DNA of 7,757 nucleotides from Candidatus Endomicrobiellum dinenymphae (GTDB lineage: Bacteria; Elusimicrobiota; Endomicrobiia; Endomicrobiales; Endomicrobiaceae). This document shows, piece after piece, positions 1 through 5,864 of this stretch. The DNA lies in assembly GCA_020328135.1 (NCBI GenBank), contig JAIXNA010000039.1, positions 1 through 7,757 on the forward strand. The letters run 5' to 3'. The notes under the pieces are model-generated. The model did not search any database. It had not been told where the DNA came from and saw nothing but the letters and a program-made list of their open reading frames with translations. Position numbers and translations under genes: made by a program. Position 1 is the first letter of the stretch. Every line of letters starts with the position of its first letter.

Positions 1-147
1 TTTAAATTAATATCTGCCTTTAATCCAAAAAAAGATAGCAAAAAAAGATAGCGCTTGATTTGAAAGTTCTCTTTGTTGTTCAGTATTACAAACAGTAACT
101 TTGTATTTTTCTGATCTTAATTTTAAAATTAACGGCGCAAGTTTTAT
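1..147 (-). repeat. Direct repeat copy 1 of the wecB start region, with a 13-bp duplication
   Basis: Positions 1-26 match 437-462 and positions 40-147 match 463-570 base for base. The difference is an exact 13-bp tandem duplication (seven A then GATAGC, at 27-39 and 40-52), where the other copy has one unit. The repeat touches the window edge and may continue to the left. Its inner end, GTTTTAT at 141-147, is shared with the inverted repeat arm and so marks the joint. Confidence 0.9.
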
Positions 148-234
148 CAAGTGATAATTTTGATGGGGTATTTGTGCAAGGCGATACAATGTCTGCCTTT
201 TGTGGAGCGTTAGCTGGGTTTTATTACAAGGTTC
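141..234. repeat. Inverted repeat, left arm (94 bp, perfect)
   Basis: I compared positions 141-234 base by base with the reverse complement of 279-372. All 94 bases match, with mismatches immediately outside both ends. The arms flank a 44-bp spacer (235-278), so the locus could extrude a large cruciform or form a long RNA hairpin. This arm is the inserted one: it carries the wecB sequence in the wrong orientation relative to the gene. Confidence 0.9.
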
Positions 235-278
235 ATACAAATCTCCTGAGCGAAGACCTGCCTCTATATGAAATACTG

Positions 279-372
279 GAACCTTGTAATAAAACCCAGC
301 TAACGCTCCACAAAAGGCAGACATTGTATCGCCTTGCACAAATACCCCATCAAAATTATCACTTGATAAAAC
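279..372. repeat. Inverted repeat, right arm (original wecB codons 83-113)
   Basis: This is the parental arm, lying in the normal wecB reading frame on the minus strand and encoding the QGDTMSA active-site segment. The 44-bp spacer between the arms encodes the normal continuation (PVFHIEAGLRSGDLY), which shows that the inverted copy was added after it. Confidence 0.9.
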
Positions 373-436
373 ACGCTTTGATTCTAACAAAATATTAGAC
401 TGTAAATCAAACAATGATTGATCAGAAGTCATAACG

Positions 437-570
437 TTTAAATTAATATCTGCCTTTAATCCAAAAAAAGATAGCGCTTGATTTGAAAGTTCTCTTTGTT
501 GTTCAGTATTACAAACAGTAACTTTGTATTTTTCTGATCTTAATTTTAAAATTAACGGCGCAAGTTTTAT
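437..570 (-). repeat. Direct repeat copy 2, original wecB codons about 17-61
   Basis: This is the presumed parental copy, because it lies in the uninterrupted reading frame that starts at 618. It has one 13-bp unit (463-475) where copy 1 has two. Its inner end is the same GTTTTAT heptamer (564-570) found at the joint at 141-147. Confidence 0.9.
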
Positions 571-607
571 GGCTTCAGGTCGTGTGCCTAAAATGATCAA
601 TAAATTT

Positions 608-946
608 TTACGAGACATAATCCCCCATTTTTCCTTGCATCATATCATGTAAAATGACACCAAAAAAAAGAATCAACATCACGCGCTTCCCGATACAAAT
701 AAAATTACGCGCATAATTATTTCCGTCCTTATTGAACGCGAGTTTTTGCAAATAATCGAACAGTCCATAAGCTACAAAGACAATATTATAAATAAGACGC
801 TTTGTTTGAAATCTTGCGATAGTCTTTGAATCAACGGTATATAACGCATAACTTAAAATCACTGCAACGGCTAAAATATAATAATGTACCGATCTATACT
901 TTATTTCTTTTTTGAATGCCGCAAGTCCTTTTCTCTGTCCGTTATA
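608..946 (-). pseudogene. C-terminal remnant of a UbiA-family prenyltransferase (decaprenyl-phosphate phosphoribosyltransferase type)
   Basis: An open frame of 112 codons runs from about 946 to a TAA at 608-610. It contains a GQRKGLAAF segment resembling the GKR(K)xEL loop of these enzymes, then SYALYTVDSKT followed by YGLFDYL. This is the conserved C-terminal pattern of decaprenyl-phosphate phosphoribosyltransferases, integral membrane enzymes that attach phosphoribose to a polyprenyl phosphate carrier. Three hydrophobic stretches (around SVHYYILAVAVIL, LIYNIVFVAYGLF and VMLILFFGVIL) look like the last membrane helices. The Asp-rich substrate motif and about two thirds of the protein are missing. 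The frame begins at a stop (TGA at 947-949) directly abutting hydrogenase-derived sequence, so it has no start of its own; the GTG at 862 lies inside a membrane helix and is not credible. The stop overlaps the wecB ATG. The family call is good; the exact substrate is inferred. Confidence 0.75.
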
Positions 947-952
947 TCATTA

Positions 953-1544
953 AGATATACAAGCATTATAATCTATCTGAGCAGTACTATTTTCATTTTT
1001 TGATAGCATCGACAGAACATGCATCTTCGCAAGGAATTGCTATTATTACAATAGCATTGTATGGACAGACAGAAACGTGCATTCTAAATTTTTGCATTTT
1101 GCAGGATCTATTACGGACATAACGTTAGCAATGTTTACCCCGCCAAATTTACGCGCGCTGCCACACGAACTTGCCACACAAGTCTGACACAAATCCGTCG
1201 CATAAATCCTGTTTGGAACGCATCCCTTGCAAGCCGTTTCAACAACTGTGAGAGGGTTTTTGCCAGGTTTCTCACTGGATAAAGCTCTCTTTCTTTACAT
1301 ACTTTGAAAGTTCAACTGTCTCATTATCGCCTTCTATAGAAAAACCAAGACCTGCTTAACGCGATCTTTAAGAACTGCGCGTTCTTTATAAATACAGCAT
1401 CTACGATGCGCTTCATATCCTTTCGGACGCATATCAAAAAGGAATAAGACGAGCTTTTTCTTCAAAATTTTCCGAGAAAAAAGCTCTCACAATTCTTTCG
1501 AGAATTTCTTTCTTTAAATGTATTTCTTGATTATTGTTATTCAT
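953..1544 (-). pseudogene. N-terminal remnant of a group-B-type monomeric [FeFe] hydrogenase, multiply frameshifted
   Basis: No long frame survives, but reading the minus strand with shifts gives one coherent protein. It runs: ATG at 1542-1544; a 36-codon lead ending in LIPF; DMRPKGYEAHRRCCIYKERA; AGLGFSIEGDNETVELSKYV; LTVVETACKGCVPNRIYATD then LCQTCVASSCGSA; VSVCPYNAIVIIAIPCEDAC; and NENSTAQIDYNACI. The RCCIYKERA segment followed by Cys-rich ferredoxin motifs is typical of group B [FeFe] hydrogenases, which exchange protons and H2 using ferredoxin. Shifts lie near 1436-1440 (five T for four), 1357, 1286, 1077 and 996-1001 (an A run). Two expected Cys positions read Arg (SSCGSARKFG) and Leu (CKNLEC). 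Homology stops near 953, inside the second cluster motif, so the whole H-cluster domain is gone. It starts 26 bases after the adhE stop and was probably co-transcribed with adhE. I am sure it is broken and fairly sure of the family. Confidence 0.75.
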
Positions 1545-1570
1545 TATCTCTGTCTTTTCACTTTTCTTGT

Positions 1571-4231
1571 TTAAATCTCTCCGATATAAGCTTTAATTAA
1601 AACAGTCTTAATATCTTCCAGCAAAGGATAAGCAGGATTTGCTCCCGTGCACTGATCATCAAACGCTTGCTCTACAAGATTGTCTAATTTATCGTAAAAT
1701 GTCTTTTCCCAAACTCCAAATTCTTTTATTGAAAGGGGAATATTAATATCTTTTTTAAGCTTCGTTATTGCTTTAATTAACAACTCAACCTTTTCGTCGT
1801 CATTCTTACCGCCAAGTCCCAATTCGTCGGCAACCTGACCATATTTTGCTTTAGCATTTGGAAATTTATACTGCGGAAATATCGCTTGTTTCTTAGGACA
1901 ATCCGTCGCATTGTATTTTATTACTTGATTAATAATCAAAGCGTTTGCAATTCCATGAGGAATATTAAATGCCGCGCCCAACTTGTGAGCTATTGAATGG
2001 CACAAACCCAAGAAAGCATTTGCAAAAGCCATACCTGCAAGCGCTGAGGCGTAGTGCATTTTTTCTCTTGCAACAGAATCTTCTTTCCCACAAGAATAAG
2101 AACGCGGAAGGTATCTAAATATCAACTTTGTCGCTTCTAAAGCAGGCGAATTTGTGAAGTTTGTCGCAAATACAGACACGTAGGCTTCAAGAGCGTGAGT
2201 CAAAGAATCTATACCTGATGCAGCGCACAAACCTTTCGGCATAGAATCAACAAAATTTGGATCTATAATTGCCATGTTTGGGGTTAACGCATAATCTGCA
2301 ATCGGATATTTAACATGAGTGGCATCGTCCGCGATTACGGCAAACGGCGTAACTTCCGAACCTGTGCCCGATGTTGTAGGAATTGCCACCAACTGCGTTT
2401 TTTTGCCTAATTCAGGAATGTCGCAAATTCTTTTTCTAATATCCATAAAACGCATAGAAATATCCTGAAAATTTGTTTCGGGATGCTCATACATAAGCCA
2501 CATAATTTTCGCAGCATCAATCGGAGAACCTCCGCCAAAGGCAATAATTACATCGGGCTCGTAAGTTCTAAGCATCGTCAACGCTTCGTTGATTGCGGAA
2601 ATAGTTGGATCAGGTTTAACATCAAAAAATATTTGATAATCGATGTTTATATCTTCCAACACCCTCGTAATATTATAAATCGCCCCTGAATCAAACAAGA
2701 ATCTATCGGTAACAATGAATGCGCGTTTCTTGCCTTGCAATTCGCGCAATGCTAAATCTGTTGCGCCTCTTTTAAAATAAATTTTTGGAGGAACCCTAAA
2801 CCACAACATATTTTCACGTCTTTCTGCTATCGTTTTATAGTTTAACAAATGCTTTACGCCAACGTTCTCGCTCACAGCATTGCCTCCCCAAGAACCGCAT
2901 CCAAGTGTCAACGACGGTTCAAGTTTAAAGTTATACAAATCGCCAATTCCGCCTTGAGACGATGGAGTATTAATCAAAATTCGTCCGGTGTGCAATTTTT
3001 TAGCAAACACATTAATCCTATCTTGTTTTCTTTCGTCAGTGTAAAGCGCGGACGTATGTCCTGCGCCGCCAAGCTCTACAAGCTGATAAGCTTTTTCAAC
3101 GGCATCTTCAAAATTTGCAGCTTTACAGATTGCAATTACGGGCGATAGTTTTTCATGAGCAAATTCTTCGTCTAAACTAATTTCAAAAATTTCGCCTGCA
3201 AGAACCTTTGCATCCTCAGGAATTTTAATTCCTGCCATTTCGGCTATTTTACACGCAGGTTGCCCAACTATTGCGGCATTCAGCTTCCCATCAGACACTA
3301 TTGTTTTTGCAACTTTTACTTTCTCTTGCCTCGTCAAAATATAAGCGCCTCGAAGAGCCAATTCCTTAATGACTTCATTGTAAATATCTTTAACTATTAT
3401 GATTGACTGCTCTGATGCGCAAATCATGCCGTTATCAAAAGTTTTTGACATAAGAATAGACGAAACTGCCATTTGAATATCGGCAGTTTCGTCTATAATT
3501 GCCGGAGTGTTTCCAGCTCCAACACCAAGCGCAGGTTTTCCTGAGGAATAAGCGGCTTTTACCATTCCAGGACCGCCTGTTGCAAGAATTGTAGCAATAT
3601 TTACATGTGTCATAAGCATGTTAGTCAACTCTAACGACGGCGTATCTATCCAGCCAATAATATCTGTAGGCGCGCCTGCTTTAATTGCAGCTTCAAGCGC
3701 AATTTTAGCCGCAGCTATTGTAGAGTTTTTCGCTCTCGGATGAGGTGAAAATACTATACCGTTTCTTGTTTTCAATGTAATTAAAGATTTAAAAATTGCC
3801 GTTGAAGTGGGGTTTGTGATAGGCACTATGCCAGCTATAACGCCGACAGGATCAGCAACAATTTTAATTCCATTTGCTTTGTCTTCACTGATAATACCGC
3901 AGGTGCGCGCATTTTTATGTTTATTGTAAATATATTCAGATGCAAAATGATTTTTGATAACTTTATCTTCAACAATTCCCATACCCGTTTCTTCAACAGT
4001 CATTTTTGCTAACGGAATTCTTGCAATATTAGCCGCGATCGCAGCAGCTTTAAAAATTTTGTTAACTTGATCTTGAGTAAATGTTGCGTAAATTTCTTGA
4101 GCTTTTTTAACGCGTTTTATAAGCGCATCAAGAGCTTCAACGCTGTCAACTGCGGAGTATGTTGGAACGATAGGCTTTGCATTTTTAACTTTAACACTTT
4201 TAGTAATGTGTTTTTTGTCCAACTTCGGCAT
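1571..4231 (-). CDS. adhE: Bifunctional aldehyde-alcohol dehydrogenase AdhE
   Basis: An 886-residue cytoplasmic enzyme of normal length for the family (E. coli 891) that reduces acetyl-CoA to acetaldehyde and then ethanol with two NADH. The N-terminal CoA-acylating aldehyde dehydrogenase domain (about 1-450) has the cofactor-site segment GVGAGNTPAI (236-245) and the catalytic Cys271 in NGMICASEQ. The C-terminal iron-dependent alcohol dehydrogenase domain (about 475-886) has the NAD-binding GGGSPIDAAK (566-575). Its predicted iron ligands are Asp675, His679, His745 and His759, with the same spacing (4, 66, 14) as the E. coli ligands D653, H657, H723 and H737. The ATG at 4231 follows a good Shine-Dalgarno sequence. 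It sits downstream of a 336-bp spacer after etfA and upstream of a dead hydrogenase. No disruption is visible, so it is probably functional and a main NAD+-regenerating route. The identification is essentially certain. Confidence 0.98.
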   Translation of the reverse strand: MPKLDKKHITKSVKVKNAKPIVPTYSAVDSVEALDALIKRVKKAQEIYATFTQDQVNKIFKAAAIAANIARIPLAKMTVEETGMGIVEDKVIKNHFASEYIYNKHKNARTCGIISEDKANGIKIVADPVGVIAGIVPITNPTSTAIFKSLITLKTRNGIVFSPHPRAKNSTIAAAKIALEAAIKAGAPTDIIGWIDTPSLELTNMLMTHVNIATILATGGPGMVKAAYSSGKPALGVGAGNTPAIIDETADIQMAVSSILMSKTFDNGMICASEQSIIIVKDIYNEVIKELALRGAYILTRQEKVKVAKTIVSDGKLNAAIVGQPACKIAEMAGIKIPEDAKVLAGEIFEISLDEEFAHEKLSPVIAICKAANFEDAVEKAYQLVELGGAGHTSALYTDERKQDRINVFAKKLHTGRILINTPSSQGGIGDLYNFKLEPSLTLGCGSWGGNAVSENVGVKHLLNYKTIAERRENMLWFRVPPKIYFKRGATDLALRELQGKKRAFIVTDRFLFDSGAIYNITRVLEDINIDYQIFFDVKPDPTISAINEALTMLRTYEPDVIIAFGGGSPIDAAKIMWLMYEHPETNFQDISMRFMDIRKRICDIPELGKKTQLVAIPTTSGTGSEVTPFAVIADDATHVKYPIADYALTPNMAIIDPNFVDSMPKGLCAASGIDSLTHALEAYVSVFATNFTNSPALEATKLIFRYLPRSYSCGKEDSVAREKMHYASALAGMAFANAFLGLCHSIAHKLGAAFNIPHGIANALIINQVIKYNATDCPKKQAIFPQYKFPNAKAKYGQVADELGLGGKNDDEKVELLIKAITKLKKDINIPLSIKEFGVWEKTFYDKLDNLVEQAFDDQCTGANPAYPLLEDIKTVLIKAYIGEI
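3456..3496. repeat. Perfect 15-bp inverted repeat inside adhE
   Basis: ATAGACGAAACTGCC (3456-3470) and its exact reverse complement (3482-3496) flank an 11-bp loop. It falls in codons for the segment around DETADIQMAVSS of AdhE, just before the catalytic cysteine. It could form a stable mRNA hairpin. It may instead be a chance by-product of coding, or a quasi-palindrome perfected by template switching. Confidence 0.6.
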
Positions 4232-4237
4232 TTTACA

Positions 4238-4244
4238 TCTCCCT
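4238..4244 (-). promoter_or_regulatory. adhE ribosome binding site
   Basis: The minus strand reads AGGGAGA followed by six bases (TGTAAA) and the ATG at 4231-4229. It is a strong Shine-Dalgarno match at good spacing and supports this start for adhE. Confidence 0.8.
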
Positions 4245-4289
4245 TTAGTTATATACAGTCAAGTCGATCGCTAGTCGCATCATGCAAAA

Positions 4290-4319
4290 CGTATAAAAAG
4301 CACTTTACGGAAGAGACAA
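4290..4319 (-). promoter_or_regulatory. Weak candidate sigma-70-type promoter for adhE
   Basis: On the minus strand TTGTCT (4319-4314) and TATACG (4295-4290) each match four of six consensus bases and are 18 bp apart. A start would fall near 4283 and give a leader of about 50 bases. In AT-rich DNA such matches occur by chance, so this is only the best candidate I found. A nine-G run directly abuts the -35 element. Confidence 0.25.
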
Positions 4320-4328
4320 CCCCCCCCC
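4320..4328. repeat. Homopolymer of nine C (nine G on the coding strand)
   Basis: This is a run of nine identical G/C bases in an otherwise AT-rich region, 89-97 bases upstream of the adhE ATG. Runs of this length are prone to slipped-strand length change and to sequencing error. Confidence 0.9.
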
Positions 4329-4490
4329 TCGCGCTTCAACCTTTAATCTCAAGTACCCCCGGATAAAGACATTCAGGGATAAACCCTAGGCTAACGACCG
4401 CCACATTCTCATACCTCGTCAACTTCACTACCGCCCTTTTCAAAGAAATGGGAATTCACTACGACGTTTCTATTTCCATTTTTTACAAAA

Positions 4491-4506
4491 GAGGTGGCAA
4501 CGCCTC
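4491..4506. terminator. Small hairpin downstream of etfA, possible weak terminator
   Basis: GAGGTG-GCAA-CGCCTC forms a six-pair stem closed by a GCAA tetraloop as plus-strand RNA (one G-U pair). As minus-strand RNA it has five pairs and one mismatch, followed by TTTTGT. It lies about 60 bases after the etfA stop, which suits a weak intrinsic terminator, but the U-tract is short. A second stem, CTCCAT/ATGGAG (4504-4509 and 4516-4521), overlaps it, so the two are mutually exclusive. Confidence 0.3.
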
Positions 4507-4567
4507 CATGTATTGATGGAGTATTGAAAGAGGAATCACCGCAATGTTCGTATTTCACTTTCACTAC

Positions 4568-5800
4568 CTAATCGCTACGACTAACTGACTTTATTTCTCT
4601 TATCATACTAGGCAATATTTCGTACATATCGCCTTCTAAAGCATATGTTGCAATCTGCATCATCGAACACGAAGCGTCTTTATTTATTGCAATAATAATG
4701 TCTGACGAACTCATGCCAACAGTATGCTGTATCTGTCCTGATATTCCGCAAGCAATATAAACTTTCGGAACTACTGTTTTGCCTGTCTGCCCTATTTGAT
4801 GAGAATACGGTACCCACTCCGAATCAACTGCCGCTCTGGAAGCGCCGACTGCCCCGCCGAGAATATCTGCAAGTTCTTTAAGAAGTTTAAAACCTTCAGC
4901 CTTACCTACACCTCTTCCGCCGGCAACAATAATATCCGCATCGTCAATATTAACAGCTACGCTTGTATCCTTTATAAATCCTAAAAACTTTGTTCTATTT
5001 ATCAAAGTCTGAAAGTCAAATTTAAAATCAATAATCTCACCCTTTCTCCTCTCCTCAACTTTTGCTCCTTTAAAAACTTTATGTCTTACAGTAGCCATCT
5101 GAGGACGATGATCAGGCGTTAAAATAGTAGCCATGATATTTCCGCCAAAAGCAGGCCTTGTTTGCTGAAGATTTCTTGTTTCATTGTCTATTTCTAAAGA
5201 GATACAATCTGCTGTAAGCCCGGTATGAATTCTTGCAGCAACTCTTGAGGCAAACGAACGACCTATATTCGTCGCTCCCATCAAAATAATTTCAGGTCTT
5301 TCTTTTTCTATAAGTTGAGTTAAAATTGCCGTATAAGGATCGTCTTGAAATTCAATAAAAACAGGATCATCGCAAACATAAACTTTATCAGCTCCTCTAT
5401 TTATTAGGTCTTGAGATTTTGATTTAATATTATCACCGATTAAAACTGCCGCTAAACTTGCGCCTAATTTATTTGCAAGTCTTTTGCCCTCATTTAAAAG
5501 CTCATATACAACGTTTGCTATCTCGCCATGTCTTTGTTCTGCATAAACCAATACGCCGTTGTACAAACTCTTATCAACAGCCGACCTAGGAGTATCTTTT
5601 TTAAGTTCTATTGCACTAAATTTACAGGTTTGAACACAAGTTCCGCAATACGTACATTTGTTTAAATCCATAACTGCAAGTTTAAATTTTTTAGCATGTT
5701 CAGGTCTTTCAGTCATAGAAATCGCGCCGAAAGGACATGCGCTTGCGCACATTCCGCACCCAGAACATTTATCATTTAATACTTTTATACTGTTTGTCAA
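4568..5800 (-). CDS. etfA: Electron transfer flavoprotein alpha subunit with N-terminal ferredoxin domain
   Basis: A 410-residue cytoplasmic flavoprotein subunit, longer than plain EtfA (about 320) because of an N-terminal 2[4Fe-4S] domain. Cys12, 15, 18 and 22 are followed by Pro, and Cys49, 52, 55 and 59 form the second set. The EtfA core follows from about residue 80. The FAD-binding C-terminal domain has GGRGVGKAEG (294-303), SRAAVDSEW (321-329), QIGQTGKTV (335-343) and the signature GISGQIQH (352-359). This architecture is known from CarE and LctC, subunits of electron-bifurcating complexes. The order acd-etfB-etfA matches CarCDE. The start is a TTG: an in-frame TAG lies immediately upstream, the next Met (17) falls inside the first cluster motif, and a strong Shine-Dalgarno precedes it. 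The end of the FAD domain reads NKDASCSMMQIATYALEGD where many relatives have NKD-x-x-APIF-x-x-ADYGIVGD, a divergence to note. The family is certain; bifurcation is inferred. Confidence 0.95.
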   Translation of the reverse strand: MTNSIKVLNDKCSGCGMCASACPFGAISMTERPEHAKKFKLAVMDLNKCTYCGTCVQTCKFSAIELKKDTPRSAVDKSLYNGVLVYAEQRHGEIANVVYELLNEGKRLANKLGASLAAVLIGDNIKSKSQDLINRGADKVYVCDDPVFIEFQDDPYTAILTQLIEKERPEIILMGATNIGRSFASRVAARIHTGLTADCISLEIDNETRNLQQTRPAFGGNIMATILTPDHRPQMATVRHKVFKGAKVEERRKGEIIDFKFDFQTLINRTKFLGFIKDTSVAVNIDDADIIVAGGRGVGKAEGFKLLKELADILGGAVGASRAAVDSEWVPYSHQIGQTGKTVVPKVYIACGISGQIQHTVGMSSSDIIIAINKDASCSMMQIATYALEGDMYEILPSMIREIKSVSRSD

Positions 5801-5808
5801 CTAAAAAA

Positions 5809-5815
5809 CCCTCCC
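5809..5815 (-). promoter_or_regulatory. etfA ribosome binding site supporting a TTG start
   Basis: The minus strand reads GGGAGGG, then GG-free spacer TTTTTTAG, then TTG. This strong Shine-Dalgarno, 8 bases upstream, together with the in-frame TAG directly before the TTG, fixes the unusual start codon at 5800. Confidence 0.8.
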
Positions 5816-5864
5816 GAATAAAACTGTCACTCTCTTTCAACTCTTAATCTTACATCTTGTCTTT

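Larger units (their letters stand above)
1..618 (-). pseudogene. wecB: UDP-N-acetylglucosamine 2-epimerase (WecB type), disrupted by internal rearrangement
   Basis: Intact genes of this family interconvert UDP-GlcNAc and UDP-ManNAc in the cytoplasm for surface polysaccharide synthesis. Codons 1-130 look normal. The N-terminal GTRPEAIK motif (residues 11-18) supplies the Arg and Lys expected at the active site. QGDTMSA (95-101) has the Asp equivalent to E. coli D95, and HIEAGLRSGD (117-126) has the Glu equivalent to E117. After LYEP (127-130), where the conserved PEE-N-R segment should follow, the frame enters an inverted copy of codons 83-113 read antisense. It then re-enters a direct repeat of the gene from codon 18, and a 13-bp duplication in that repeat throws it out of frame to a stop near position 7. 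The C-terminal half, with the second catalytic Glu and His, is absent from the window and may lie left of position 1. The start ATG overlaps the stop of the preceding prenyltransferase remnant by 11 bases, suggesting the two were once translationally coupled. The family call is firm. Whether the break is biological or an assembly or amplification chimera is not settled. Confidence 0.85.
4232..4567. other. Gene-free spacer between etfA and adhE with a GC-rich island
   Basis: No convincing gene lies in these 336 bases; all three plus-strand frames and the minus-strand frame I read carry stops or lack recognisable protein. By direct count, 4321-4440 is about 52% G+C, well above the flanking genes. 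The spacer also holds a nine-C run (4320-4328), the heptamer GGATAAA twice (4361-4367 and 4377-4383 region, inside short hairpin-capable sequence), three AGTC boxes (4257-4260, 4262-4265 and 4273-4276) and hairpins at 4491-4521. The right end probably holds the etfA 3' end and the left end the adhE leader. The island could be a foreign or repetitive non-coding element or a gene relic; I do not recognise it. Confidence 0.6.

Noticed and set aside
174..398. Plus-strand open frame across the wecB inverted repeat
   Set aside because: It exists only because part of wecB is present in inverted orientation. It has no ribosome binding site, and its second half is antisense wecB.
608..862. GTG at 862 as the start of a small intact membrane protein
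   Set aside because: Family similarity continues upstream of the GTG to about 946, and no ribosome binding site is seen. The frame is a truncated prenyltransferase, not a small gene.
1451..1486. GAGCTTTTT/AAAAAGCTC inverted repeat resembling a terminator
   Set aside because: It lies inside the hydrogenase pseudogene N-terminal coding sequence (AFFSENFEEKA) and is AT-rich with mismatches in the inner stem. It is best explained by codon content.
2483..3148. Plus-strand open frames inside adhE
   Set aside because: They are antisense shadows of a strongly conserved gene with no ribosome binding sites or recognisable products.
4248..4260. TATAAC preceded by TTGACT just upstream of adhE as a promoter
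   Set aside because: The two elements are only three bases apart, and a start there would leave almost no leader before the Shine-Dalgarno sequence.
4484..4521. AGGTGGCAACGCC resembling the T-box antiterminator bulge
   Set aside because: No Stem I or specifier loop is visible upstream on the plus strand, no plus-strand gene follows, and the match is short. I cannot support a T-box riboswitch.
4366..4585. Plus-strand reading frames through the GC-rich island
   Set aside because: One frame is interrupted by TGA at 4513-4515 and another is about 58 codons without a start signal. Neither translation shows a protein family I can name, so they are treated as non-coding.
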